Source: Streptomyces sp. NBC_00271 (GTDB lineage: Bacteria; Actinomycetota; Actinomycetes; Streptomycetales; Streptomycetaceae). From it: 64,000 bases of DNA. The notes below the pieces were generated by a model. That model was not told the origin of the DNA. It searched no databases and saw nothing but the letters and a program-made list of their open reading frames with translations. The DNA lies in contig NZ_CP108070.1 in the NCBI RefSeq assembly GCF_036178845.1, positions 744,001 through 808,000 on the forward strand. The letters are read 5' to 3'. Shown here in pieces: positions 16,953 through 24,388 of this stretch (positions within the stretch are counted from its first letter, which is position 1; every line of letters begins with the position of its first letter). The position numbers were made by a program, and so were the translations under genes.

Positions 16953-18209
16953 ATGACCTCACGACATGAGCAGTGGACCCGGCTGCGCCGTCAGCTGTGG
17001 CAGCCTCCGCGCGCCCATGGCGAGCAGCCTATCGAGCGCGTGGTCGGCCCGCTCGAACTGTTCTACGACCTGGTCGTGGTCGTGCTGGTCGCCCAGGCCG
17101 CCCACCACTTGGCCGGGGACCTCGACTGGCACGGTCTGGGTCTGTTCGCCGCGGTGTTCGCACTGGTGTGGATCGCCTGGTTCAACGGCACCCTCCACCA
17201 CGAACTGCACGGGCACGAGGATGCACGCGGCCGGAGCATGTTCCTGCTGCAGATCCTCGTGCTCGTCCCGCTGGGCGCGTTCATCCCCGAGGCGGGCGGC
17301 GCACGCGGAGTCGCGTTCGCCGTGACCGCGGGGGTGCTGTTCGCGGTGCTGGCGGTGTTGTGGCTGCTCGCCGCACGCGGTGACAGCCCCGAATTCCGCC
17401 GCCCCAGCAGGTTGTTCGTGACGGGGACGGCAGCCTGCGCGGTCGTCCTGGCCGCGAGCGCCGCTCTGCCCGCGGACGTCCGTGTGCTGACGTGGGGCCT
17501 TTTGGCCGTCGCCTACCTGGCGGGGTTCGCGGTCGTGATCGGTACGGCCACCCCGGTACAGGCGGTCGCGCTCAGCGTGACCGACGCACTCACCGAACGG
17601 TTCGGGCTGTTCATCATCATCGTGCTCGGCGAGACCGTGACCGGCGTCGTCGACGGACTGGCCCACGAGCCGACCAACGCGCTCACCCTCGCCGTCGGGC
17701 TCGTCGCCGTCGTCATCGGCTTCGGTGCCTGGTGGACGTACTTCGACTTCGCCGGGCACCGGCGGCCGAGGCCCCCACGTGCGAGCACCGTGTAGTGGAT
17801 GCTGGTGCACATGCCGCTCACGGCCGCGGTGGCCGCCATGGGCGCCGCGATGGTCGGCCTCGTCGAGCACGCCCACGACAGCCGGACCCCCGCCGCCACG
17901 GCCTGGGTGCTCTGCGGGGGCGCGGCCGTGGTGCTCTGCGCGACGATGGTGCTCGCGACCTCTCTGCGTGTCTGGGACCTGGACCGCGGGCTCCACCGGC
18001 CGCTGGCCCGCACCTGCGTCGTCGTAGCCGTCATGTGTGTGGGAGTCGGTGCGGCACGCCCGGCTCCCCTCGTTCTGGGCCTCGCCCTCGTCCTCCTCCT
18101 CGGAGTCCCCTGGGGACTCGCCGTGGCATACCGCCTGTCCCACGAAGAGGAGTCCGCCGCCGAGGAAGTGTCTACGGTGGCGGAGCATCAGGACGACAAG
18201 CGGCGCTGA
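16953..18209 (+). pseudogene. Low temperature requirement protein A (LtrA)-like membrane protein with internal amber codon
   Basis: An LtrA-family polytopic membrane protein. The family start ERVVGPLELFYDLVVVVLVA is followed by many hydrophobic helices and the conserved ALTERFGLFIIIVLGETVTG. The frame is interrupted at codon 281 by TAG (17793-17795) inside RASTV-stop-WMLVH, then continues in the same frame (MPLTAAVAAMGAAMVGL) to 18209. Family members read through this point without a stop, and a single C-to-T change (CAG to TAG) explains it. As written it yields a 280-aa truncated protein plus an untranslated 3' half. It starts 17 bp after the SDR stop with no clear ribosome site. Confidence 0.8.
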
Positions 18210-18228
18210 GCCCTGCGCTCGAAGCACC

Positions 18229-18246
18229 CCGGACGGTCCTGTCCGG
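18229..18246. terminator. Small hairpin between convergent genes
   Basis: CCGGAC (18229-18234) pairs with GTCCGG (18241-18246) around a 6-base loop in the 42-bp gap between the LtrA-like gene and the PfkB kinase gene. Its convergent position suggests a bidirectional terminator, though the stem is short. Confidence 0.4.
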
Positions 18247-18251
18247 AGGGA

Positions 18252-19235
18252 TCAGTCGATGACGGCGGCCCGCCAGGTCTCCTCGTCGGCGTCCAGGAGC
18301 GCCGCGACGAGGGCGGGGTCCGGCAGCGGGCCGTGGTCGGCGGCGACCCTCAGCGCCGAGGCCGCGGTCAGATGACCCAGCCGCAGGGCGCGGTCCACGG
18401 GCAGCTGCCGCAGCACGCCGCTGAGGAACCCGGCGGCGAAGGCGTCGCCGGCGCCGACCGGCTCGGCGACGCGCACGGTCAGGGCGGGCACGCTGTGGGC
18501 AGCGGCCCCCACGAAGGCGGTGGCGGCGCGGTCCCCGTCCTTCACGACGACCACGCGCGGGCCGGACAGGAGATCGCGGACCCGTTCGGCGTCGGTGATC
18601 CCGTCCCCCCACAGGGCCTGGGCCTCGTCGAGGCCGACGAACACGATGTCGGCCCGGTCCGCGAGCCGCCGCAGCACGTCGGCGGCGGAGCGGCCGTCCC
18701 ACAGCGCGGGGCGGTGGTTGACGTCGAAGCTGACGGGCCACGGGCGGTCGGGGCGCAGCGCGCGTTCGACGAGGGCGCGGCAGCCGGGCGACAGGGCGGG
18801 GGTGATGCCGCTGAGGTGGACGAGCGCGGCGCCCGCCACCGCCGGATCGTCGAGCACGTCGGGGGTGAGGGCCGAGGCCGCAGATCCGGCGCGGTGGTAG
18901 TGGACACGGGTGCCGTGCCCGCGCGGGCCCGGGTCCTTGAGCAGCAGTCCGGTGGGCCGCTGCGGGTCGGTGCGGACGCCGCTCACGTCGACGCCGCCCG
19001 CGGCGATCCGGGCGCGGACGCGGCGGCCGAAGGGGTCGTCGCCGACCGCGGAGACCCAGCGGGCGGGAATGCCGTGGTCGGCGAGGTAGAGGGCGACGTT
19101 CGACTCGGCGCCCGCGATGTCGACGCGCAGCAGGTCGGCGCCGTCCAGCGGCCCGAGGGGGTCGGGGGCGAGGGCGGCCATGGTCTCGCCGACGCAGACC
19201 ACGGGGCCGGGGCGCAGTGGCCGGTGGGTACTCAT
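18252..19235 (-). CDS. PfkB-family carbohydrate kinase, probable 2-keto-3-deoxy-sugar-acid kinase
   Basis: A 327-aa ribokinase-family kinase. N-terminal motif: VVCVGETMAALAPDPLGPLD; sugar-binding AGAESNVALYLADHG; C-terminal catalytic signature VRVAEPVGAGDAFAAGFLSG with the general-base Asp in GAGDAFAAG. Members with this N-terminus are typically 2-keto-3-deoxygluconate kinases. Last gene of the 11-gene galactose operon, 10 bp after the SMP-30 gene. Together with the KDPG/KDPGal aldolase it would phosphorylate 2-keto-3-deoxygalactonate before aldol cleavage. The role as KDGal kinase is inferred from context; this is not the DgoK (ASKHA) family. Confidence 0.82.
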   Translation of the reverse strand: MSTHRPLRPGPVVCVGETMAALAPDPLGPLDGADLLRVDIAGAESNVALYLADHGIPARWVSAVGDDPFGRRVRARIAAGGVDVSGVRTDPQRPTGLLLKDPGPRGHGTRVHYHRAGSAASALTPDVLDDPAVAGAALVHLSGITPALSPGCRALVERALRPDRPWPVSFDVNHRPALWDGRSAADVLRRLADRADIVFVGLDEAQALWGDGITDAERVRDLLSGPRVVVVKDGDRAATAFVGAAAHSVPALTVRVAEPVGAGDAFAAGFLSGVLRQLPVDRALRLGHLTAASALRVAADHGPLPDPALVAALLDADEETWRAAVID

Positions 19236-19245
19236 GGTGGGCTTC

Positions 19246-20151
19246 CTAGAGAGTGCCGGCGCGGTCCGCCGGAGCCGGGGCGGACGGGACCGCCGGGCGG
19301 TACGGGGCGGCCGGGGCGCCGGGAACGTCGACCCGGAGCGCGAAGACGGCGCCGTCGAGGGGTCCTGGGACGGGCAGGCCGATGTGCGCGCTGGTGACCA
19401 GGAGCGTACGGCCGTCGGGGCCGCCTAGGCAGAGTCCCGCGGGCTGCCCGGCGGGCAGGTCGACGATCCGGTCGAGGCCCCCGTCGGGGCGGTAGCGGTG
19501 GACCTGCCCGGCGCCCCAGACGGCGGTCCACAGGCAGCCCTCGATGTCGGTGGTCATGCCGTCGGGGCTGCCGGAGCCGAGGGTGACGAAGGGTTCGGGG
19601 GTGCCCGGGTCGCCGCTCACGGGGTCGACCGGGTAGCGCCGGATGATGCCCCGGGCGCTGTCGGCGAGATACATGACGGTGCCGTCGGCGCTGAAGGCCG
19701 GGCCGTTGGGGATCGTGACGTCCCGCAGGACGCGGGTGACGCGGCCGTCGCGGTCCAGGCGGTAGAGGGAGCCCGCGTCCTGGGTGGCCTCGTACGCCAT
19801 GCTGCCCGCCCAGAAGCGGCCGTGCGGGTCGGCGACGCCGTCGTTCATCCGCATCGGCACGGGTGCGCCCTCCTCGGGGCGTGCGATCCAGTCGACGCGG
19901 CCCTCGGGGTCGATGCGGCAGATGCCGGTGCCCGCCGCCGCGATCCAGTGGCCGGGGTGCCCCTCCACCGGTGCCACGGCGCCCAGCGGGCAGGGCAGTC
20001 GGGTGATCGGGGCGAGCGGCGCGTCGGGTCCGTCGGGCAGGGCGAGCAGCCGGCCGGTGAGGATGTCGGTCAGCACGGCGCGGCCGTCCGTCCAGCGGAT
20101 GCCCTCGCCCAGTTCGAGGCGGTCGGCCCCCAGGACCGCGGGGGCGGTCAC
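19246..20151 (-). CDS. SMP-30/gluconolactonase/LRE-like family protein
   Basis: A 301-aa six-bladed beta-propeller lactonase. Blocks seen: LGEGIRWTDGRAVLTDI, MNDGVADPHGRFWAGSMAYE (calcium-site Asn/Asp), GPAFSADGTVMYLADSARG and SPDGMTTDIEGCLWTAVWG. The family hydrolyses sugar lactones using a divalent metal. I take the GTG at 20151, which overlaps the aldolase stop as GTGA (translational coupling); reading further upstream would just be aldolase sequence out of frame. In this operon it would open galactono-lactone to galactonate. Confidence 0.87.
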   Translation of the reverse strand: MTAPAVLGADRLELGEGIRWTDGRAVLTDILTGRLLALPDGPDAPLAPITRLPCPLGAVAPVEGHPGHWIAAAGTGICRIDPEGRVDWIARPEEGAPVPMRMNDGVADPHGRFWAGSMAYEATQDAGSLYRLDRDGRVTRVLRDVTIPNGPAFSADGTVMYLADSARGIIRRYPVDPVSGDPGTPEPFVTLGSGSPDGMTTDIEGCLWTAVWGAGQVHRYRPDGGLDRIVDLPAGQPAGLCLGGPDGRTLLVTSAHIGLPVPGPLDGAVFALRVDVPGAPAAPYRPAVPSAPAPADRAGTL

Positions 20152-20783
20152 GGGCGGGCGTCCGCGCGGACGACGTCCAGGAAGGCGCGGGCGCGCTCGC
20201 GCAGGGCGGTGAGGTCGCCGCCCTCGGCGGCGTCGCCGATCAGGGGCGATCCGACGCCGACGGCTATGGCTCCCTCGCGCAGGTAGTCGGCGGCTGCCGG
20301 CGCGTCCACTCCCCCGACGGGTACGAAGGGCAGGTCCGGGAAGGGCCCGCGCAGGTCCCGGAGATAGCCGGGGCCCCCGGCGCTGCCTGCCGGGAAGAGC
20401 TTGAGGGCGTCGGCGCCGAGCCGCTGTGCCTGGAGGATGTCGGTGGGCGTCATCACGCCCGCGAGCACGGGGAGTTCGAGTTCCCGCCCGGTGGCGATGC
20501 CGTCGCTGACCCCCGGGGTGACGAGGAAGGCGGCGCCGGCCTTCTGGGCGGCACGGGCGTCGTCGGAGCTGAGCACGGTTCCGGCGCCGAGCGTCGCGTC
20601 GGGGCCGAGCGCGGTGCGAGCCCGCGCGATGACGTCGAGCGCGTCGCGCCCGGAGAGGGAGACCTCGATGAGGGTGACGCCCTCCTCGGCGAGGGTGAGC
20701 ACGGTGGTCAGCGCGGCGTCCGGGTCGCTGCCCCGGACGATGGCGAGCAGCCGGTGGGCGCGCAGCGCGGCGAGCAGGTTCAT
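20148..20783 (-). CDS. 2-dehydro-3-deoxy-6-phosphogalactonate/gluconate aldolase (KDPG/KDPGal aldolase)
   Basis: A 211-aa class I aldolase of the EDA/DgoA family. Conserved elements: LLAIVRGSDPD, EEGVTLIEVSLSG (catalytic Glu40), LGAGTVLSSDDARAAQKAGA, FLVTPGV, and the Schiff-base lysine in DALKLFPAG (Lys128). It cleaves 2-keto-3-deoxy-6-phosphogalactonate (or gluconate) to pyruvate and glyceraldehyde 3-phosphate. It overlaps the SMP-30 gene by 4 bp and follows the epimerase by 26 bp. DgoA-type specificity is inferred from the adjacent dehydratase. Confidence 0.88.
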   Translation of the reverse strand: MNLLAALRAHRLLAIVRGSDPDAALTTVLTLAEEGVTLIEVSLSGRDALDVIARARTALGPDATLGAGTVLSSDDARAAQKAGAAFLVTPGVSDGIATGRELELPVLAGVMTPTDILQAQRLGADALKLFPAGSAGGPGYLRDLRGPFPDLPFVPVGGVDAPAAADYLREGAIAVGVGSPLIGDAAEGGDLTALRERARAFLDVVRADARP

Positions 20784-20809
20784 CCGACATCCCTTCTGGT
20801 GACGGTGGT

Positions 20810-21607
20810 TCAGGTGCGGCGGGTCGCGGTGACGGTGAGCCGCCAGGTGACCTCGCCGGTCGGCGGCACCACGGCGGTGTCGCCGTCGTCCGCCGCGGCG
20901 CGGTCGAAGACGCGGCCGAGCATCGGCTCGACGCCGATCGAGCGGTACGGCGCGCCCTGGGGGAAGCCGCCGAGGTTGCGCCAGAGGGCGACCGCGACGG
21001 GCTGCCCGTCGGCCTCGACGGACAGGTGCAGCGTGTCGGCGCCGTCGTGCACGGACACCCGGGGGGTGAGGACGACCGCTCCGACGGCGCTCCCGTCGTC
21101 CGGGCCGAGCCGGTCCAGCGGTACGCCGTCGACGCTGGGCCAGTCGCCGGCGACCCAGCGGTCGCCCTCGTCCGGGTAGAGCCGGGTCACCGCCGGTCCG
21201 GCGACGCCGATCCGGGCGGCCGGAGAGAGGTCCAGCAGGGCGTGGGCGGCCCACACGAAGCGGTAGCCGGGCTCGGCGGCGAGCGTGTAGTCGGCGACGA
21301 CCGCGTCCCCTCGCTCACCGATGCGCCGGGTCAGGCGGAAGTCGGGACACTCCACGACGTCCTCCTCCCCCGCCCTCCGCCAGGGCCGCGACCAGGTGTC
21401 CCCGTGGTCGGGCAGCCCGCGCACGGTGGGCACGCACTCCTCCAGGCCGCCCGCGTCAGCGAAGGAGTCACCAGGCCGGACCGTACGGCGTCGAGGCTCG
21501 TCGCGGTGCCGCAGCCACTCGCGGCCACCGGCGGTCAGCGACGTCCAGCGTCCGCCGTGGTCCGGGTCGGTGGCGACGCGCACGGGCAGCCGCGTGGCGC
21601 TCACCAT
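20810..21607 (-). CDS. Aldose 1-epimerase-like protein
   Basis: A 265-aa protein resembling the galactose mutarotase fold: an early GGRWTSLTAGGREWL, GGLEECVPTVRGLPDHGDTW, a central WAAHALLDLSP corresponding to the catalytic-His strand, and FPQGAPYRSIGVEPMLGR near the C-terminus, which contains the catalytic Glu. It would interconvert alpha and beta anomers of galactose before oxidation. The ATG at 21607 overlaps the dehydratase stop by 7 bp; a GTG at 21604 would give a GTGA overlap and is equally plausible. Co-expression with the galactonate enzymes is therefore very tight. Confidence 0.75.
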   Translation of the reverse strand: MVSATRLPVRVATDPDHGGRWTSLTAGGREWLRHRDEPRRRTVRPGDSFADAGGLEECVPTVRGLPDHGDTWSRPWRRAGEEDVVECPDFRLTRRIGERGDAVVADYTLAAEPGYRFVWAAHALLDLSPAARIGVAGPAVTRLYPDEGDRWVAGDWPSVDGVPLDRLGPDDGSAVGAVVLTPRVSVHDGADTLHLSVEADGQPVAVALWRNLGGFPQGAPYRSIGVEPMLGRVFDRAAADDGDTAVVPPTGEVTWRLTVTATRRT

Positions 21608-22746
21608 TCGGCGAAGGAACCGTCGGCGTGCCGCCAGACGGGGTTGCGCCAGGCGTGGCCGGACCGGTCGGCGGCGCGGACCGCGACCTCGTCGACGGCG
21701 ATGCCGAGTCCGGGCAGTCCGGTGCGGTGCGCCTGGCCGTCGACGAAGCGGAAGGGCTCGGTGTCGACCAGGTAGGACAGCAGGTCGGCGTCCTTGTTGT
21801 AGTGGATGCCCCGGCTCTGCTCCTGGATCAGGAAGTTGGGCGTGGCGAAGGCGACCTGGAGGCTGGCGGCCAGCGCGATGGGACCGAGCGGGCAGTGCGG
21901 CGCCAGGTGGGCTCCGAAGGTCTCGGCGAGCGAGGCGATCCGGGTGACCTCCGATATCCCGCCGGCGTGCGACAGGTCCGGCTGGGCCACGGCGACGCCC
22001 GCGGTCAGCACCGGGAGGAAGTCGGCCCGTCCGTAGAGCCGTTCGCCGGTGGCCAGCGGCACGGACGAGGCGGCGACCAGGCCGGGCAGCAGGTGGGCCT
22101 GCTCGGGCAGGACGGGTTCCTCGACGAACAGCGGGTGCAGCGGGGCCATCTCGTGGAGTACGCGGCGCGCGTTGGCGGCGCTGAAGCGGCCGTGGAAGTC
22201 GACGGCGACGTCGCGGTGCGGGCCAAGGGCCTCGCGGGCGGCCGCCACGCGCTCGACGACGGCAGCCGTCTCGGCGGGGCTGCCGATCGGCGGGGTGCGC
22301 CCGGCGGCGTTCATCTTGACGGCGGTGAACCCGGCCTCCACCTGGGCGGTGACCTCCTCCTTGAGCCGCGCGGGTTCGTCGCCGCCGACCCAGGCGTACA
22401 CCCGGACGGTGTCGCGGACCGGGCCGCCGAGCAGGGTGTGCACCGGCACCCCGAGGGCGCGGCCCGCGATGTCCCACAGGGCCTGGTCGATGCCGGCGAC
22501 GGCGCTGGAGAGGACCGGGCCGCCCCGGTAGAAGCCGCCCTTGCTCAGCACCTGCCAGTGGTCCTGGATGCGCAGCGGGTCCTGGCCCACCAGGTACTCC
22601 GCCAGCACCTCGACGGCCGACCGGACGACCTCGGCCCGGCCCTCCACCACCGGCTCGCCCCAGCCGACGACGCCGTCGTCGGTCTCGATGCGGCAGAACA
22701 GCCACCGGGGCGGGACGAGAAAGGTCTCGACGCGCGCGATCTTCAC
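21601..22746 (-). CDS. dgoD: Enolase-superfamily D-galactonate dehydratase-like enzyme
   Basis: A 381-aa mandelate racemase/muconate lactonising enzyme family protein, the same length as E. coli DgoD (382). Residues corresponding to the DgoD active site are present: Asp183 and His185 (AVDFHGRF), Glu209 (FVEEPV), Glu235 (TGERLYGR) and His284 (LAPHCPLGP). GQDPLRIQDHWQVLSKGGFYRGG and IHYNKDADLLSYL are typical DgoD blocks. It dehydrates D-galactonate to 2-keto-3-deoxygalactonate with Mg2+. The ATG overlaps the GntR stop by 4 bp (ATGA). Confidence 0.88.
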   Translation of the reverse strand: MKIARVETFLVPPRWLFCRIETDDGVVGWGEPVVEGRAEVVRSAVEVLAEYLVGQDPLRIQDHWQVLSKGGFYRGGPVLSSAVAGIDQALWDIAGRALGVPVHTLLGGPVRDTVRVYAWVGGDEPARLKEEVTAQVEAGFTAVKMNAAGRTPPIGSPAETAAVVERVAAAREALGPHRDVAVDFHGRFSAANARRVLHEMAPLHPLFVEEPVLPEQAHLLPGLVAASSVPLATGERLYGRADFLPVLTAGVAVAQPDLSHAGGISEVTRIASLAETFGAHLAPHCPLGPIALAASLQVAFATPNFLIQEQSRGIHYNKDADLLSYLVDTEPFRFVDGQAHRTGLPGLGIAVDEVAVRAADRSGHAWRNPVWRHADGSFAEW

Positions 22747-23504
22747 TGTGCCTGGCCGTCCTTCTCGTCGGTGGAGCCGTCCGCGCCCTCGGGCGCGGAC
22801 GGACCGCTGAGTTTGTCGAGGTCGCGCGTCGCCTGGTCGAGCAGGGCGCGCATGGCGTGTTCCGCGCCGTCGGGGTCCCGCTCGCGCACGGCGTCGAGGA
22901 CGGCTCGGTGGCTGGGGACCGGGTCCTCGCTGTGGGGGGCGCTGTGCACGAGCCGATCACGCTGGGCCAGGCCGGACTCGATGACCATCTCCATGCGTTC
23001 CAGCAGTTCGTTGTGGGTGGCCGCGAGCAGCGCCCGGTGGAAGGCGAGGTCGGCCTCGACGGCGTCGCTCGCGCCGCCCTCCTGGCCCATCGCGGTCAGT
23101 GCCGCCTCCAACGCCTCGAGGTCGGCGTCGGTGCGGCGGGCCGCGGCCAGCCGCACGGCGGCGGGTTCGATGATGCCGCGGACCTCGCCGAGGTTGCGGA
23201 GCAGCGCGGGGTCGGCGCCGGTGCCGTCGCTCTCGGAGAACTGCCAGCGCAGCACGTCGGCGTCGAGCAGGTTCCAGTCGGAGCGGGGCCGGACGAACGT
23301 GCCGCGCTTCTGCCGGGCGTCGACCATGCCCTTGGCCGCGAGCACCTTGAGCGATTCACGCAGGGCGGTCAGGCTGACGTCCAGTTCGCTCTGCAGGGCC
23401 GCCATGTCGAGCGTCGCTCCCTCGGCGATCTCGCCGCTGAGCACCCGGCGGGCAAGGGTCTCCACGGTCTGGCCGTGCACTCCGCGGCGCGCGTATGGCG
23501 TCAT
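22743..23504 (-). CDS. GntR/FadR-family transcriptional regulator (DgoR-like)
   Basis: A 253-aa regulator. N-terminal winged helix: VETLARRVLSGEIAEGATLDMAALQSELDVSLTALRESLKVLAAKGMV, then TFVRPRSDWNLLDADVLRW, which is the linker block typical of galactonate/gluconate DgoR-like regulators. The all-helical FCD domain follows with a metal-binding set (DLAFHRALLAATHN; SHRAVLDAV). It sits inside the operon that it probably controls, directly in front of dgoD. Likely effector: galactonate or KDGal, by analogy with E. coli DgoR. Confidence 0.88.
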   Translation of the reverse strand: MTPYARRGVHGQTVETLARRVLSGEIAEGATLDMAALQSELDVSLTALRESLKVLAAKGMVDARQKRGTFVRPRSDWNLLDADVLRWQFSESDGTGADPALLRNLGEVRGIIEPAAVRLAAARRTDADLEALEAALTAMGQEGGASDAVEADLAFHRALLAATHNELLERMEMVIESGLAQRDRLVHSAPHSEDPVPSHRAVLDAVRERDPDGAEHAMRALLDQATRDLDKLSGPSAPEGADGSTDEKDGQAQ

Positions 23505-23553
23505 GTGTTTGCCTTTCTTGCTGGTCGGTCGGTGGCTGAAGCGGTCGGTCCCG

Positions 23554-24312
23554 TCACGCGGAGGCCTTACTGACGCTCCAGCCGCCGTCCACGAGCAGGC
23601 TCGATCCGGTGATGTAGGAGGCTTCGTCGGCGGCGAGGAAGGCGACGGCGGCGGCGACCTCCTCGGGGGTGCCGAAGCGGCGGGCCGCGGTCTCGGCGAC
23701 GCTGAGCTCGCGCTCGGCCTGCGGGACCCGGTCCCAGGCGGCGGTCAGGATCGGACCCGGCAGTACGGCGTTGAAGCGGACCCCGGGGCCGTACTCGACG
23801 GCGAGCTGACCGCACAGCGACAGCAGCGCTCCCTTGCTCGCCGCGTACGCCGGGTGGCCGGGGATCCCCCGGTGGGCGTGGACGGAGGAGACGAGCACCA
23901 CGGCCCCCTGGTGCTCGCGCAGGTCGGGCAGCGCCGCCCTGACTCCTAGGAAGGCGCCGGTGAGGTTGACCGAGAGCTGCCGTTCCCAGGAGGCGAGGCT
24001 GGTCTCGTGGGCCGGCGCGACCGCCACTGTGTACGCGTTGCTGACCAGGACGCCCACGGGCCCGAAGCTGTGGGCAGCGGTGATCACCCGCTGCCAGTCG
24101 TCCTCGCTCGCGACGTCGGCGGCGACGAACAGGGTCCGGGCACCGTCCTTGCGCAGCCGCTCGGCGGCTTCCTCGCCGCGTTCGGCGGCGATGTCGACCA
24201 GGACGACGGCCGCGCCCTCCGCGGCGAGGCGTGCCGCGGTGGCCGCGCCGATGCCCGACGCGGCGCCGGTGACGACGGCGACGCGGTTGGTGAAGCGGGC
24301 GGCTGGGTTCAT
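23554..24312 (-). CDS. SDR family oxidoreductase, probable galactose dehydrogenase
   Basis: A 252-aa classical short-chain dehydrogenase: cofactor loop AVVTGAASGIGAATAARLA (residues about 12-31), VLVSNAY in place of NNAG, a catalytic Ser in VVLVSSVHAHRG, Tyr-x-x-x-Lys in YAASKG, and the C-terminal EASYITGSSLLVDGGWSV. Between the alpha-galactosidase and galactonate genes the obvious job is oxidation of D-galactose to galactonolactone. That role is contextual, since SDR substrate cannot be read from these motifs. GGAGACGACC precedes the ATG. Confidence 0.8.
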   Translation of the reverse strand: MNPAARFTNRVAVVTGAASGIGAATAARLAAEGAAVVLVDIAAERGEEAAERLRKDGARTLFVAADVASEDDWQRVITAAHSFGPVGVLVSNAYTVAVAPAHETSLASWERQLSVNLTGAFLGVRAALPDLREHQGAVVLVSSVHAHRGIPGHPAYAASKGALLSLCGQLAVEYGPGVRFNAVLPGPILTAAWDRVPQAERELSVAETAARRFGTPEEVAAAVAFLAADEASYITGSSLLVDGGWSVSKASA

Positions 24313-24388
24313 GAGGTGGGTCGTCTCCTGTTCGAGAGGGAGGTGGGGTGCAGATGTGCGAGAGAGGGGGCGAATTCTTCCGTTGTCG

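Noticed and set aside
20784..22960. Very long minus-strand frames extending through the galactonate genes
   Set aside because: They arise from frames left open by GC bias. Only the parts matching known families (20810-21607 epimerase, 21601-22746 dehydratase) are kept.
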